From: Singulisphaera acidiphila DSM 18658
Lineage (GTDB): Bacteria; Planctomycetota; Planctomycetia; Isosphaerales; Isosphaeraceae
Direction of reading: 5' to 3'
Length of the DNA stretch: 64,000 bases
Assembly: GCF_000242455.2 (NCBI RefSeq)
Contig: NC_019892.1
Coordinates: 744,001-808,000, forward strand
Numbering within the stretch: the first letter of the stretch is position 1; every line of letters starts with the position of its first letter. Below, piece by piece: positions 44,303-53,333 of this stretch. A program made the translations under genes and the position numbers. Under the pieces are notes generated by a model. The model made no database searches. It saw only the letters and a list, made by a program, of their open reading frames with translations, and was not told where the DNA came from.

Positions 44303-45103
44303 ATGCATGACCACGACCCCTCGACGCTTGCCGCCGACCTCGATTTTGTGAAGGCCCTGGCTGCCGAGGCCTCTGCCGTGGCGCTGGGGCGGTTCCGCGG
44401 TGTCACTCCCCAGGAAAAAACCAACAAGAGCTTCGTGACCGACCTCGACCACGACCTCGAGCAGTTCATTCGAGAGCGGCTCGGCCAGCGGTTTCCGAAG
44501 GATCGGCTGACGGGCGAAGAATACGCCGAGGCGGGAGGGGGCGGTCCGCGACGATGGTCGATTGACCCGATCGACGGGACCGGCAACATGGTCCACGGGC
44601 TGCCGCTCTGGGCCGTCAGCATCGGCCTGCTCGACCAGGGAGAGCCGGTCCTCGGCGTGATCGTGATCCCCCCCCTGGGCGAGATGTTCTGGGCCGTTAA
44701 GGGGGGCGGAGCCTGGCGCGACGGCGAGCGGCTCCTGGTGCGCGACGCGGATACGTTTCACGTCCAGGACAACGTCTGTGTCGGCACCAACGCCTTGCGG
44801 GCCGTCGACCCCAGGTCCCTACCGGGCCGGCTCCGCGACCTGGGCAGCGCCTGCTGCGAGATGACCTTCGTCGTCGCCGGCCGGCTCCAGGCTTGCACCT
44901 TTCTCGGCGAAGCGGCGCACGACGTGGCTGCCGGGGCCGTGATCGCGGCCGAGGCGGGCTGTCACTTTGGCACGATCGACGGCCATGTCCTCTCCCCCAC
45001 CGAACTGGTCGCGAACACCCCCGTCGCACGCCCGACCTTCGTCGCTCCCCCCCGCCGCCTCGCGGCGCTCATGGCTGGCGCACGCCTCTATTCGGGTGAC
45101 TGA
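44303..45103 (+). CDS. Inositol-monophosphatase-family phosphatase (histidinol-phosphatase-like)
   Basis: 266 residues. Metal-site motifs of the family: Glu in RLTGEEYAEAG, WSIDPIDGTGNMVHGLPLWA and the late Asp in GEAAHDVAAGAVIAAEAG. LGEMFWAVKGGGAWRDGERL is also typical. It is a Mg-dependent sugar- or inositol-phosphate phosphatase; members of this group also act as histidinol-phosphatase (HisN) or on PAP. No his gene is nearby, so the substrate stays open. Confidence 0.9.
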   Translation: MHDHDPSTLAADLDFVKALAAEASAVALGRFRGVTPQEKTNKSFVTDLDHDLEQFIRERLGQRFPKDRLTGEEYAEAGGGGPRRWSIDPIDGTGNMVHGLPLWAVSIGLLDQGEPVLGVIVIPPLGEMFWAVKGGGAWRDGERLLVRDADTFHVQDNVCVGTNALRAVDPRSLPGRLRDLGSACCEMTFVVAGRLQACTFLGEAAHDVAAGAVIAAEAGCHFGTIDGHVLSPTELVANTPVARPTFVAPPRRLAALMAGARLYSGD

Positions 45104-45278
45104 TCCCAAAGCCGAGCGTTCGTGATCGAGAAGACCTCGCTCCGAAAACCACGCGAAATTAAAAATAGGGAGAATTCGGCGGATTTGTCGAGAGATTGAA
45201 TGAATGGTTTTTTGTGGAACGCCGTCTTTTTCGTGGCTTGATCTTTTTTTTGTGTTTGCATGTCTTGTGGGGTGTTTC

Positions 45279-45743
45279 GTGCGACGTGTCATCGCCACCT
45301 TGCCCGAGTCGATGCCCGAGCTCTGCCTGATCCGACTGGGGATCCAGGTTCGCAGCGTTCGGGCTGTCTTCTACGCCATTCGGCTGGCGCGGGCGATCGA
45401 TCGTTCGGCCGCCGAAGCGATTGTCGCGGGCGCGGGCCTGTTGCATTCGGAACGGTTTTCGCTCGGCCGGAAACATTTTGGCGTGTGGCAGTATTGGCGA
45501 AGCTTCGAGGACCTCGAAGCGTGGTCGCACCGGCCTCCTCATTCGGAGTGGTGGCGGCAGGCCGTCGAGCGGATGCGAACCAAGGGCGATCTAGGCATTT
45601 ATCACGAGACGTTTCTTGTGCCCCGCGACCGCATCGAGTCGATCTATCTCGACTGTGCGCCAGCGGGACTGGCCGTGTTCGGAACCACCGGTGAACCCGT
45701 CGGGTCGATGACGGCCAGCCGGGGCCGCCTGGGGCGAGGGTAA
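45279..45743 (+). CDS. DUF4188 protein
   Basis: 154 residues from GTG 45279; the family usually begins with a short basic stretch and then LxxIxLGxxV, matched by RRVIATLPESMPELCLIRLG. Diagnostic blocks: FGVWQYWRSFEDLEAWSHRP, HSEWWRQAVERM and GIYHETFLVPRDRIESIYLD. DUF4188 proteins belong to the dimeric alpha/beta-barrel fold and are sometimes called monooxygenase-like; no reaction is established. It lies seven bases before the next gene, so the two are likely co-transcribed. Confidence 0.8.
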   Translation: MRRVIATLPESMPELCLIRLGIQVRSVRAVFYAIRLARAIDRSAAEAIVAGAGLLHSERFSLGRKHFGVWQYWRSFEDLEAWSHRPPHSEWWRQAVERMRTKGDLGIYHETFLVPRDRIESIYLDCAPAGLAVFGTTGEPVGSMTASRGRLGRG

Positions 45744-45749
45744 GACGCA

Positions 45750-46169
45750 ATGGGTCATTGGGGAGTGAAGAGCTTCGAGAACGACGACGCGTCCGACGCC
45801 CTCGAGGCAGGTTTCGAGGAGGTCCATGGGGCGGTCTACGACGACCTGATGGACGATCGCAGTCCATTGACGTTCGACCAGGTTCAACAGAAACTCGCCA
45901 ATCTCGAGACGCTCACCGCCGCACTCGCGGCCCTGGTCGAAACGGTCGGAAAGCCGTTCGAGGAGTGGGATGAGGTTGAGCGGCTCGCCTTTGCCGGTGT
46001 CGTCGTTCGTCACGCCGAGGTCGAAGTGCCGATCCCCGATGAGGCTCGAATTCGGGCGCTCGACTGGCTCGAGCACGAGGACATCGATTGGGACGAGGCG
46101 ACGGTGCGTCGGTTGCGCCGGGATAAAGAGATCGTGTTGTTGCGAAAGGCAAAGCCGCCGGAGAGTTGA
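45750..46169 (+). CDS. Conserved hypothetical, DUF4259-like start
   Basis: 139 residues from ATG 45750, six bases after the DUF4188 stop. The opening MGHWGVKSFENDDASDAL is like DUF4259 proteins, but the rest is an acidic helical protein with VQQKLANLETLTAALAALVE and RIRALDWLEHEDIDWDEATV. I know this type from planctomycetes only. Cytoplasmic; function unknown. Likely an operon partner of the gene before it. Confidence 0.72.
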   Translation: MGHWGVKSFENDDASDALEAGFEEVHGAVYDDLMDDRSPLTFDQVQQKLANLETLTAALAALVETVGKPFEEWDEVERLAFAGVVVRHAEVEVPIPDEARIRALDWLEHEDIDWDEATVRRLRRDKEIVLLRKAKPPES

Positions 46170-46230
46170 TGTCTTCTCTCAATGGATTTTGGATGGAGAC
46201 AGCGGCGTCGACGACAGAGGATTACTTGCA

Positions 46231-46692
46231 ATGGCCGAGCGTCGGACTTTGAGTTTCGCCACCCTGGATCGCGTCATGCCCGATGTGGATCAGCTTCTCG
46301 AGGGGCACGAGACGCTGGGGAATTGGTCCCTGGGGCAGATCTGCAACCATCTCGCCACGGGGATCACTGGCTCGGTCGATGGTTTCCCGTTCCGCACCCC
46401 CTGGATTTATCGGAAGACGCTGGGGGCGGTGAGACGCCGGCGGGTCTTCCAGACCGGCCGAATGGCCACGGGGGTCCAGCTCCCCTCCCGATTCTGTCCC
46501 AAGCCAGGCCTCGACGCGCGCGCCGAGGCCGAGGCTCTCCGCGCGACCTTACGGTATTACGCCGGTTACCAAGAGCCGCTCGCCATGCACCCGATCTTCG
46601 GTGAGTTGACCCGTGACGAGTGGAGCCGACTCCACGCCATCCATTGCGCCCACCACCTCAGCTTCGTCTTGCCTCGCGGGTCGGGAAATTGA
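46231..46692 (+). CDS. DUF1569 (DinB-like) protein
   Basis: 153 residues. Start ATG 46231 begins MAERRTLSFATLDRVMPDVD. Marks of DUF1569: LLEGHETLGNWSLGQICNHL, PIFGELTRDEWSRLHAIHCA and HHLSFVLPR at the end. The His residues in NHL and HCAHH fit a DinB-like metal site. Possibly a thiol-dependent or metal-binding hydrolase, not established. It is 61 bases downstream of the previous gene. Confidence 0.85.
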   Translation: MAERRTLSFATLDRVMPDVDQLLEGHETLGNWSLGQICNHLATGITGSVDGFPFRTPWIYRKTLGAVRRRRVFQTGRMATGVQLPSRFCPKPGLDARAEAEALRATLRYYAGYQEPLAMHPIFGELTRDEWSRLHAIHCAHHLSFVLPRGSGN

Positions 46693-47340
46693 CGCCTAGC
46701 AAAAACATGAAGAGGTTTTTGAATTTAGCCTATGCAGGCTCGTCTTTTTTCGTCAAGGGGGGGGCCGGCTCGCCGTCCTCCTCTTCTGTTCCCTGTCTTC
46801 CGATCGATTCCCGCGCTGAGGAATCAACGTAAGGGAGTTGGGGCTTTCGGGACGGGATGTGGGTGGATGTCGTTATCCATCAATCCAACCGGCCATGACG
46901 TTGCGGGCGCACTCATGTGTGAGACTCGCTCCTGAAGAAGAGGGGGCGAACTCGTCGGTGCTCGGCTTATTGTGATATGAATCATTTCGCTGGTGCCTTA
47001 TTCTGTTGGCAATGGGAACCGAGCGTTTCGTCTCCATCCATTCTTGCTTGATGGCTTTAAATACAAGCCTCTGTTCTTAATGAAATAAGAGAGGCGTTGA
47101 CGGTCTCGAATGCGGCTGGTACTGGTGTTTCGGTCGGTCCCCCCTTCCCCTCACGCTGTCGCAAGAACTCTCAGAATTTCGGTTGTGACGGCTGGGTCGT
47201 GTTCACGAACTCAGGGCCACGGTCGTCAGAGCTGTCGTCGACCGGGCTGGCCGGGTCGGGTATACTCCTGGTGAAACGGTTGAGTGCGCGCGGCGGCGTT
47301 CTCCTCATTGGGACACGAGATTAGGAAGGAACGTTGACCG
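46693..47340. other. Intergenic, no gene recognised
   Basis: About 650 bases, AT-richer in the middle (46920-47100). Short open frames only. No RNA, terminator or repeat was recognised. Confidence 0.4.
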
Positions 47341-47664
47341 GTGGGCGTCATTATTCGCGAGAAGAACTCGGGCACTCCTCTGGCTGAAGCGGTCGCCGGC
47401 CGTGGGCTCCTTACGTACGAAGGGAATCTTTATTACGATTCCAGGCTGGTCAACCACCAGGTTCTTCGGATGAGTGATCGGACCTACACTTGCCCGTTCA
47501 AGGGGACCTGTCGCTGGGTTGATTTCGTCGATCCCCAAGGGCAACTCGTTCAGGACGTGGCCTGGGTTTATGCGGATCCCAAGACGGGGCACGAAGCCAT
47601 CAAGGACCGATTCGGCTTCTACGCCGGCTCCCGTGGGGCCACCCGTCAGGACGACCCACGCTAA
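47341..47664 (+). CDS. DUF427 protein
   Basis: 107 residues from GTG 47341 with AGGAAGGA upstream. DUF427 marks: RMSDRTYTCPFKGTCRWVDF (the TxCPYKG block) and DVAWVYADPKTGHEAIKDRF ending in GFYAG. The family is a small beta-barrel of unknown activity. Length is normal for a one-domain member. Confidence 0.82.
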   Translation: MGVIIREKNSGTPLAEAVAGRGLLTYEGNLYYDSRLVNHQVLRMSDRTYTCPFKGTCRWVDFVDPQGQLVQDVAWVYADPKTGHEAIKDRFGFYAGSRGATRQDDPR

Positions 47665-48398
47665 ACATCGCTGCGGCTGGCCTCGATCGCTTGGCAACGG
47701 GCGTCGGGGCGGTGGCACGCGCGGGTCGATTGACCTTGAACGCATAACCCGTGGGATCCCTTCCCGTTCCGAGGAGCGATGGATAGTAGATGGGTCTTTT
47801 GTAATGCTTTCAAAGATGGATATCACGTGGTTTTCGGATCTAGATCAAGCGGGATACTTCAGTCGTCATTTCTTTATTGGCTGCGTTGACTTTCTCTCAA
47901 TTCCTCGATAGCATTTGGGATGTGATCGACCGATCGGATGGCCGGTGGCGATTGCACATGCAACCCCGGTGAGTTTTCTCCTACCTACTTGCTTGGTACG
48001 TCGAGATTCTCTTCCCTCCCAGAGACTTCTCGATATCATCAGACTCCTCATGCCTCATCCTTTGCGTCTCACGACGGAGGATTTTAGGGAGCTTCACGCC
48101 GACATGCGCTTAGGTTGCTGCCGTCGGACCGGGATGACCTTCTCACGCCACACTCAAGTGTCGACCACGAAATCCTTAGTCCCCAATCGCCCTCAATGCG
48201 GATGGTGACAGGTCGTCTGTTGCCGATCGCTCTTATTGATTTCCTGAATTCTTTACATTATGTTGTGCGTGCTTGTGAGGTGACTCTACTGAGGGGCAGA
48301 CGCGTTGCGTCTGAAGCTCCGGTTCACTGCCTTCATTCTCCGCCGGATGCTCGTTGCGTTATCCATTCTTCTCACCGTTCCCGGGAGCTTCCAAAGTG
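47665..48398. other. Intergenic, no gene recognised
   Basis: About 730 bases with lower GC before a DUF1559 gene. Several short open frames, none convincing. Such long leaders occur before other DUF1559 genes in the window too (59522-60529), but I find no shared motif by eye. Confidence 0.4.
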
Positions 48399-49502
48399 AT
48401 GCAGAATGTCAGTCGACCAAGGCGTGGTTTCACGTTGATCGAGCTGCTGGTGGTGATCGCGATCATCGCCGTGCTCATCGCCTTGCTCTTGCCTGCGGTG
48501 CAGGCTGCCCGCGAGGCCGCTCGGCGTTCGCAGTGCGTCAATAACCTCAAGCAGCTCGGCCTGGCCGTGCATAACTACGCTGACAAGAATAACTGTTTTC
48601 CTTTGAAGGATATGTATCCCAACGCCTCGAACTACAGTTGCGGTTGGAGCTCGTCGTGGCCGCTGGCCGTCCTCCCCGGTCTCGAGCAGCAGGCGATGTT
48701 CGACGCCTTCAATTTCGTTTTCACGGTCCAAGGGGCGAATTGGGACACCGGCTGCACCAACGGCAACGGTTTCAAGAATAGCACGGTGGGCCGTGCCCAG
48801 ATCGCCACTCTGCTTTGCCCCTCCGAGAACCTTGCCGTGCACCCGGACATGACCAACGGGGGCATGGGCACGATGAATTATTACGGGAATGCCGGCGGTC
48901 CCGGCGTCATCTCGACACATTCCGGGACGATTGTTCCCAATCATTCGGGGATTGCGACCACCATTGGCTCAGGCTATGGCGCCGGGGGACCGGTGACCTT
49001 TGCCGCAGTCGTCGACGGCACGTCGAACACGGCGCTCTTCAGCGAAAAGTTGTATGGAGTGGGCCCGTCCGGCCCTGCCTTCACGGCGGGCTCGATCAAT
49101 GCCAAACGCGGGCTCTTCCCGCAACCCGCCGCCATCGCCCACGACACCGGTGATCCGGCGAATGCCCTGTCGTTTATTAATAAGTGCAAATCGACCCCGG
49201 CGAGCACGGCGTCGGCTTCGAGCTATTCGGGATTGAGCTGGACCTCGGCCTATCCCCCGTACACGGTGATGAACGCGTACACGCACTTCGGTGCCCCGAA
49301 CAGCTTGGCGTGTGCCAATGACAACGCGGTCTGGGGCGGCCCCTCGGCGTCACTCCCCCCCACGAGCAATCACTCCGGCGGCGTCAACGTCGGCTTCGCC
49401 GATGGGTCGGTCAAGTTCATCAAGGACTCGGTCAATCTGCAGACCTGGTGGGCGCTGGGGACCAAGTACGGCGGCGAAGTCGTCAGTGCCGACGCCTATT
49501 GA
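48399..49502 (+). CDS. DUF1559 protein with pseudopilin-type leader
   Basis: 367 residues from ATG 48399. Leader [20 protein letters not shown], then [20 protein letters not shown], and the C-terminal [20 protein letters not shown]. The body is Gly/Ser/Asn-rich, with [18 protein letters not shown] and [17 protein letters not shown]. Probably exported through a pseudopilin-like route. A small lipoprotein gene follows 112 bases downstream, an arrangement common in planctomycetes. Confidence 0.92.
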   Translation: MQNVSRPRRGFTLIELLVVIAIIAVLIALLLPAVQAAREAARRSQCVNNLKQLGLAVHNYADKNNCFPLKDMYPNASNYSCGWSSSWPLAVLPGLEQQAMFDAFNFVFTVQGANWDTGCTNGNGFKNSTVGRAQIATLLCPSENLAVHPDMTNGGMGTMNYYGNAGGPGVISTHSGTIVPNHSGIATTIGSGYGAGGPVTFAAVVDGTSNTALFSEKLYGVGPSGPAFTAGSINAKRGLFPQPAAIAHDTGDPANALSFINKCKSTPASTASASSYSGLSWTSAYPPYTVMNAYTHFGAPNSLACANDNAVWGGPSASLPPTSNHSGGVNVGFADGSVKFIKDSVNLQTWWALGTKYGGEVVSADAY

Positions 49503-49614
49503 TGGGTTGCCGAACGGCCTTATTGTTGCCTTCAGAAGTTTTTCAGGCCCGACCGGCAATCGTTCCGGTCGGGCGGGGTTTGCCTGCTCGATACCACGCG
49601 AGGAACTACGACCG

Positions 49615-49791
49615 ATGATTTCCCTTGGACAGCGTTCCCTCTTCGGTTTCCTGCTCCTGACGTCCCTGGTGGGTTGCAGCGGAGAGCCCGCCGCTCCGCC
49701 CGCCCCGGCGGCTGACGCTGCTCCCGCGCCGGCTCCCGCCCCCGCCTCGAAGGATCCGGTCGGAGCCGAGCGCCCGATCACCCCGAAATGA
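49615..49791 (+). CDS. Small Ala/Pro-rich lipoprotein
   Basis: 58 residues from ATG 49615 with AGGA upstream. The signal MISLGQRSLFGFLLLTSLVG ends in a lipobox LVGC (Cys21). The mature part is a Pro/Ala linker (GEPAAPPAPAADAAPAPAPA) ending DPVGAERPITPK. It is too short for a domain; its fixed place after a DUF1559 gene suggests a structural or anchoring role with that protein (inference). Confidence 0.75.
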   Translation: MISLGQRSLFGFLLLTSLVGCSGEPAAPPAPAADAAPAPAPAPASKDPVGAERPITPK

Positions 49792-49873
49792 CTTGGACTC
49801 GTGATCAGGTCGATCCCACCGACTGAGCTTGTGCTCGTCTGAGTCGATCGTCACGTTTGTCCCATCAACCATG

Positions 49874-49925
49874 AAGACGCCGCTTCGCCCCGGGTAATCC
49901 GGAGTGACGCGGCGTCTTTCTTTCT
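49874..49925 (+). terminator. Terminator after the lipoprotein gene
   Basis: AAGACGCCGC pairs with GCGGCGTCTT, followed by TCTTTCTTT. On the other strand it lies shortly after the stop of the convergent glycosyltransferase gene and may serve both. Confidence 0.8.
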
Positions 49926-49957
49926 TTGCGCGCTTCCCAACGAACGGGCCGGCCGCG

Positions 49958-51622
49958 CTATTGGGGCTCGACTTTTCTCTTCCAGACCTCGATGGCTCCG
50001 AACTTGACGTCGGGGCGGTAGTGCTCGCGGATGACCGCCACGAGCGTGTCGAGGTTGAACTTGGGGTCGGGACCGATTTCGCCCGGGATCCAGACGACGA
50101 CCGCGTTTTCGGTTTGCGCGAGAATCTTGGCGAAATCCTCCTGCTGTTCGGGGCAGAGCATTCGCAGCCAGGCCATCGACTCGGCGGGGAAGACCGAGTG
50201 TCGCGCTGCCGGCGAGGTGATGGCCGGGTCCCCCTTCAGGACGTTGGCCACCCTGGTCTCGGGCGTTGTCCGGTGTTTCAGGTGATCGATCAGCGCCCGA
50301 TAATCTTGCCAGGGATAGAAGCCTGACGTGGGGACTGTGCCCACGCGATATCCCGGCGGGTTCTGGTCGGGCAAGCTCCCCTGCCGGAACGACGCCAGGG
50401 CGCGAAGGGTCGGCCCGGTGACGCAGAACTCCGGCCGAACCGTGACCCCGAGGGCGAGAATCACCAGAGTGGCGGTGAGTTGGAGCGAGGGGGATGGCCG
50501 GGCCAGCGCCAGCACGAGATGGACGAGGACCGCCAGGCTGACCGCCCAGATGAGCATCAACGGAATGTTGAGATAAGAGTGCGCGATGGGACTGAGCGGC
50601 TTGTAGAGTGAGCCGAACCCCAACGCCGCGAGCCAGACGAGCGCCATCCTTCGGTTCGCCACATCGGTTCGGAGAGCGAGCAGACCGATCGCCACCGGGA
50701 TCAGCGACATTCGCAGAGGCGCGAGCAGGGTGAACCACCCCATCAGGATCGAGGCGGGAGTGACCCGGTTATACGACCCCCCGTAGGCGGTCAGGCGCAC
50801 CCCTTGAACGAAGTCGTGGAAGACCCCTGTCATGACCAGGGGCACAAACGAGGCAGCGAGGAAGAGGGTGAAGGCGGTTCCCCAGACCAAGAGTTCCCGG
50901 ATGGCTTTGCCTGCTGATTCGCCCGGCCGGCGACTTGCCTCGTCGATCGCGAGTGCCATGGCAGGCAGGAAGAGCACCGTCTGGGGCCGGAAGTTGATCG
51001 CCAGGGCCATCGTCAAGGCCGAGCCGAGCCGGCCCGCGCGGCTGGGCCAGGTTTGCATGGCCAGCAGGCTGGCGACTGCGAAGAAAGGCCCCTGCCAGTC
51101 GCGCTGGGCGGCGTGTGCGTAGTCGAGGCTCAGGTAGTAACTCAGGAAGGTGAGATAGCCGACCAGGCCCGGCAGGACCCCGCCGAGCCGACGGCGGCTC
51201 CAGGCGAGCAGCAAACCTCCGAGCGCCACCAGCATGGCTGCGTCGACCGCGTAGAAGGGCATGGTCCTGCCCCACCCGAACGCTTTGCCCAGGATCCAGA
51301 ACAGGTAGATCGTCCCGGGGAAGTTGTTGCAGCGGAGGTCGCGGTAGGGCAAGAGCCCATCGTCCCACCCTTGCGCGATCGTGGCGAAGACGTCGTGATC
51401 GGCCCAGTAGGGCCAGGTCAGGTAGTGGGGAATCCAGGTCGCGAGCTGGAGCAGGCAGAGACTGCCAAGCGCCACGATCAAGGGGCCGCGCAACACCCAG
51501 GACGCGAACCGATCCCCGGTCTCGGACGTGGGAATGGAACTGGTGGATTCAGGGCCAGGTGCTTGGGAAGTCGCGGGGACGACGTGCTGCGTCCAGGGGG
51601 GAGAGACGTCATTCCGTGACAT
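49958..51622 (-). CDS. Polytopic glycosyltransferase-like membrane protein (GT39/ArnT type)
   Basis: 554 residues from ATG 51622 (a start 15 bases upstream is possible). About ten membrane helices. The first loop has YWADHDVFATIAQGWDDGLL, then YRDLRCNNFPGTIYLFWILG: an acidic residue after the first helix and a P-G-T loop are typical of GT-C enzymes that take sugar from a lipid carrier. LSLDYAHAAQRDWQGPFFAV is another such loop. The soluble C-terminus (about 110 residues) has PEQQEDFAKILAQTENAVVV. Substrate unknown. Confidence 0.8.
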   Translation of the reverse strand: MSRNDVSPPWTQHVVPATSQAPGPESTSSIPTSETGDRFASWVLRGPLIVALGSLCLLQLATWIPHYLTWPYWADHDVFATIAQGWDDGLLPYRDLRCNNFPGTIYLFWILGKAFGWGRTMPFYAVDAAMLVALGGLLLAWSRRRLGGVLPGLVGYLTFLSYYLSLDYAHAAQRDWQGPFFAVASLLAMQTWPSRAGRLGSALTMALAINFRPQTVLFLPAMALAIDEASRRPGESAGKAIRELLVWGTAFTLFLAASFVPLVMTGVFHDFVQGVRLTAYGGSYNRVTPASILMGWFTLLAPLRMSLIPVAIGLLALRTDVANRRMALVWLAALGFGSLYKPLSPIAHSYLNIPLMLIWAVSLAVLVHLVLALARPSPSLQLTATLVILALGVTVRPEFCVTGPTLRALASFRQGSLPDQNPPGYRVGTVPTSGFYPWQDYRALIDHLKHRTTPETRVANVLKGDPAITSPAARHSVFPAESMAWLRMLCPEQQEDFAKILAQTENAVVVWIPGEIGPDPKFNLDTLVAVIREHYRPDVKFGAIEVWKRKVEPQ

Positions 51623-52052
51623 CAAAGGCGGCTCCAATTTCGGGGGGACAACTCTTGGGAAAAGTCTAACAAGGGGGTAAGTCCACCCGCGAGCCCAAAC
51701 CAGGTGACGCTCCTTTTCCTGAGGGCCGATCGTATCCTGGCCGGCCCGGATTGACCGTTTCTTTGATCTTGATTTTGGCGGTCTTTGGCACCCCCAAAGC
51801 GAACCGGTTTATATTGCTGGATTCGATGGAGGATGCGATGATTTATTGGACGAGTGGATCCCGTGACGCTGGACACCTCTGCTTTGGACGGTGACGCCGA
51901 GACGAATCCGGCGGATCCTGTCATCCTCCCGGTCGGGGAGGCATGTTCGGGCCAGTCGACTGGCCTGGAGAGGCGAACGATGAATCGTACTCTTGGTTTC
52001 CCAGAGAAAACCGCTGTAGTCGGCGGAAGTCCCCTATAAGTAAGGAGAGGCC
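51623..52052. other. Intergenic, no gene supported
   Basis: 430 bases. A plus-strand open frame (51854-52039) could code for 61 residues but lacks a recognisable domain or good start; left out. AAGGAGAGGCC at the end is the binding site of the next gene. Confidence 0.4.
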
Positions 52053-52508
52053 ATGTGGCGAATCGGCGCCGCTATCGTGGTTGTCGGAGCGCTGGGCGTT
52101 TTGGCAACCGGGCCAATGTTGTTAGGTCGACAGATCCCATTGACGAATCGCGAAGGCCTTGTTTCGAGCAATGACGGCAGTCTCTACTACGTATTACACC
52201 CCGAGAGCAACTTCGCGATCTACCTCTCGGGCAACTGGAACTCATCGGCGCGCAGTTCGTCCAACACGGCAACGAACGCGTGGAAGACAGACGTCAGGCT
52301 GCACGCCAAAGGGAAGCCGGATGTCATGCTTTTGAGCGATTCGGCGAAGCCGACTCAAGTCGTGATCAACGGCACGCCCTTGAATCTGGCGAGCGGCTCG
52401 TTGTTTCGAGTCAAGGCGGACGGAAAGATAGAGCAACTCCCGTTCGCGCCGCTTCCTTCGAGCGACCAAGACTATCTGCAGCAGTTGAACGCCTACTTTT
52501 CTCGCTAG
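52053..52508 (+). CDS. Exported hypothetical protein
   Basis: 151 residues. AAGGAGAGGCC directly before ATG 52053. A signal anchor (WRIGAAIVVVGALGVLATGP) precedes a beta-rich part with SSNDGSLYYVLHPESNFAIY and PTQVVINGTPLNLASGSLF. No family recognised. It is followed 15 bases later by a second small gene on the same strand. Confidence 0.68.
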   Translation: MWRIGAAIVVVGALGVLATGPMLLGRQIPLTNREGLVSSNDGSLYYVLHPESNFAIYLSGNWNSSARSSSNTATNAWKTDVRLHAKGKPDVMLLSDSAKPTQVVINGTPLNLASGSLFRVKADGKIEQLPFAPLPSSDQDYLQQLNAYFSR

Positions 52509-52523
52509 GCGGCGGAGGCGATC

Positions 52524-52778
52524 GTGCTGCACCAAGCCTGGAGCGACGGCAGCTTCTTCCCGGTTGTCAATCAATCGGCCCGCGCCCTTGTTTCCCCTGA
52601 TGCAATGCTGGTCTGGTCCGTCGAGGCGTCGAGTTGGGACGAGGCGATGGCCCGCTACCACGAATGGCGCGGATGGGCGCCGTATCTCCCGATGAATGAT
52701 GATTCCGGCAGCTACACAGCCGCAGAGGAATCACTGTCCTCCGCGATGTCCGGCGGCCCGCCCAACTTCGCGCCGTAG
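52524..52778 (+). CDS. Small conserved hypothetical
   Basis: 84 residues from GTG 52524. Core pattern DAMLVWSVEASSWDEAMARY, then HEWRGWAPYLPM, a short motif seen in small proteins of planctomycetes and cyanobacteria with unknown role. No export signal. Spaced 15 bases after the previous gene and probably in its transcript. Confidence 0.6.
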   Translation: MLHQAWSDGSFFPVVNQSARALVSPDAMLVWSVEASSWDEAMARYHEWRGWAPYLPMNDDSGSYTAAEESLSSAMSGGPPNFAP

Positions 52779-52806
52779 CGCTCGCCCGGGAGGGATGGTC
52801 GGCTCG

Positions 52807-53060
52807 TTACGCCGTCCGCGCCGCCCGCCGGGCGTATTGGCGCTGTGACGGCCCGATGACGATTTTGCTGATCACCGTCTTCTCTTCAAATCGCCCTCGA
52901 TGTCCATGCCGGGCGGCAGCGCCCGCACCCAATGGACGAGATGCAGGCTGACCCCGTCGGCCAGCGGGTAGAGGTTCCGCCCGGCGATGCGCACGTCGAT
53001 CAACTTGCTGCCGGTGAAACGCAGCACCAGGATCGGGCCTGCGCCGCGGTCTTTGCCCCG
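52807..53060 (-). pseudogene. Possible small hypothetical gene, frameshifted
   Basis: A minus-strand frame reads GPILVLRFTGSKLIDVRIAG, then RNLYPLADGVSLHLVHWVRA to a stop. A neighbouring frame gives FEEKTVISKIVIGPSQRQYA. Joined, they would make one small conserved protein (type: LIDVRIAG...ISKI.I). The junction is near 52885. Weak evidence; the start is not placed. Confidence 0.35.
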
Positions 53061-53333
53061 GGGCCCTTTTTATTGGCGGTCGGGTCAAACATGCGTTATA
53101 GTCTGTCTATCGCCAGGTCGAGCCTGCGTTGCCCGACGTCGGTGAGCGCCGCGTGATTTAGGACCTTGCCGCACAACAGCGGCTGCGACCCGACCTCCCT
53201 GCTTCTCTGAGAGACGCAATCCGGAGGACGATGGACGGTCGTCAGTCCGGTTGTTACGCACCCCGAGCCCGGTCTTCTCCACTCTTCTGGGGCAGAGAAG
53301 ACCGGGCTGGCTTACGTTGGGACGCGTGCCGCC

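Noticed and set aside
51854..52039. Small plus-strand open frame of 61 codons
   Set aside because: No domain and no good start site; the well-supported ribosome site belongs to the next gene at 52053.
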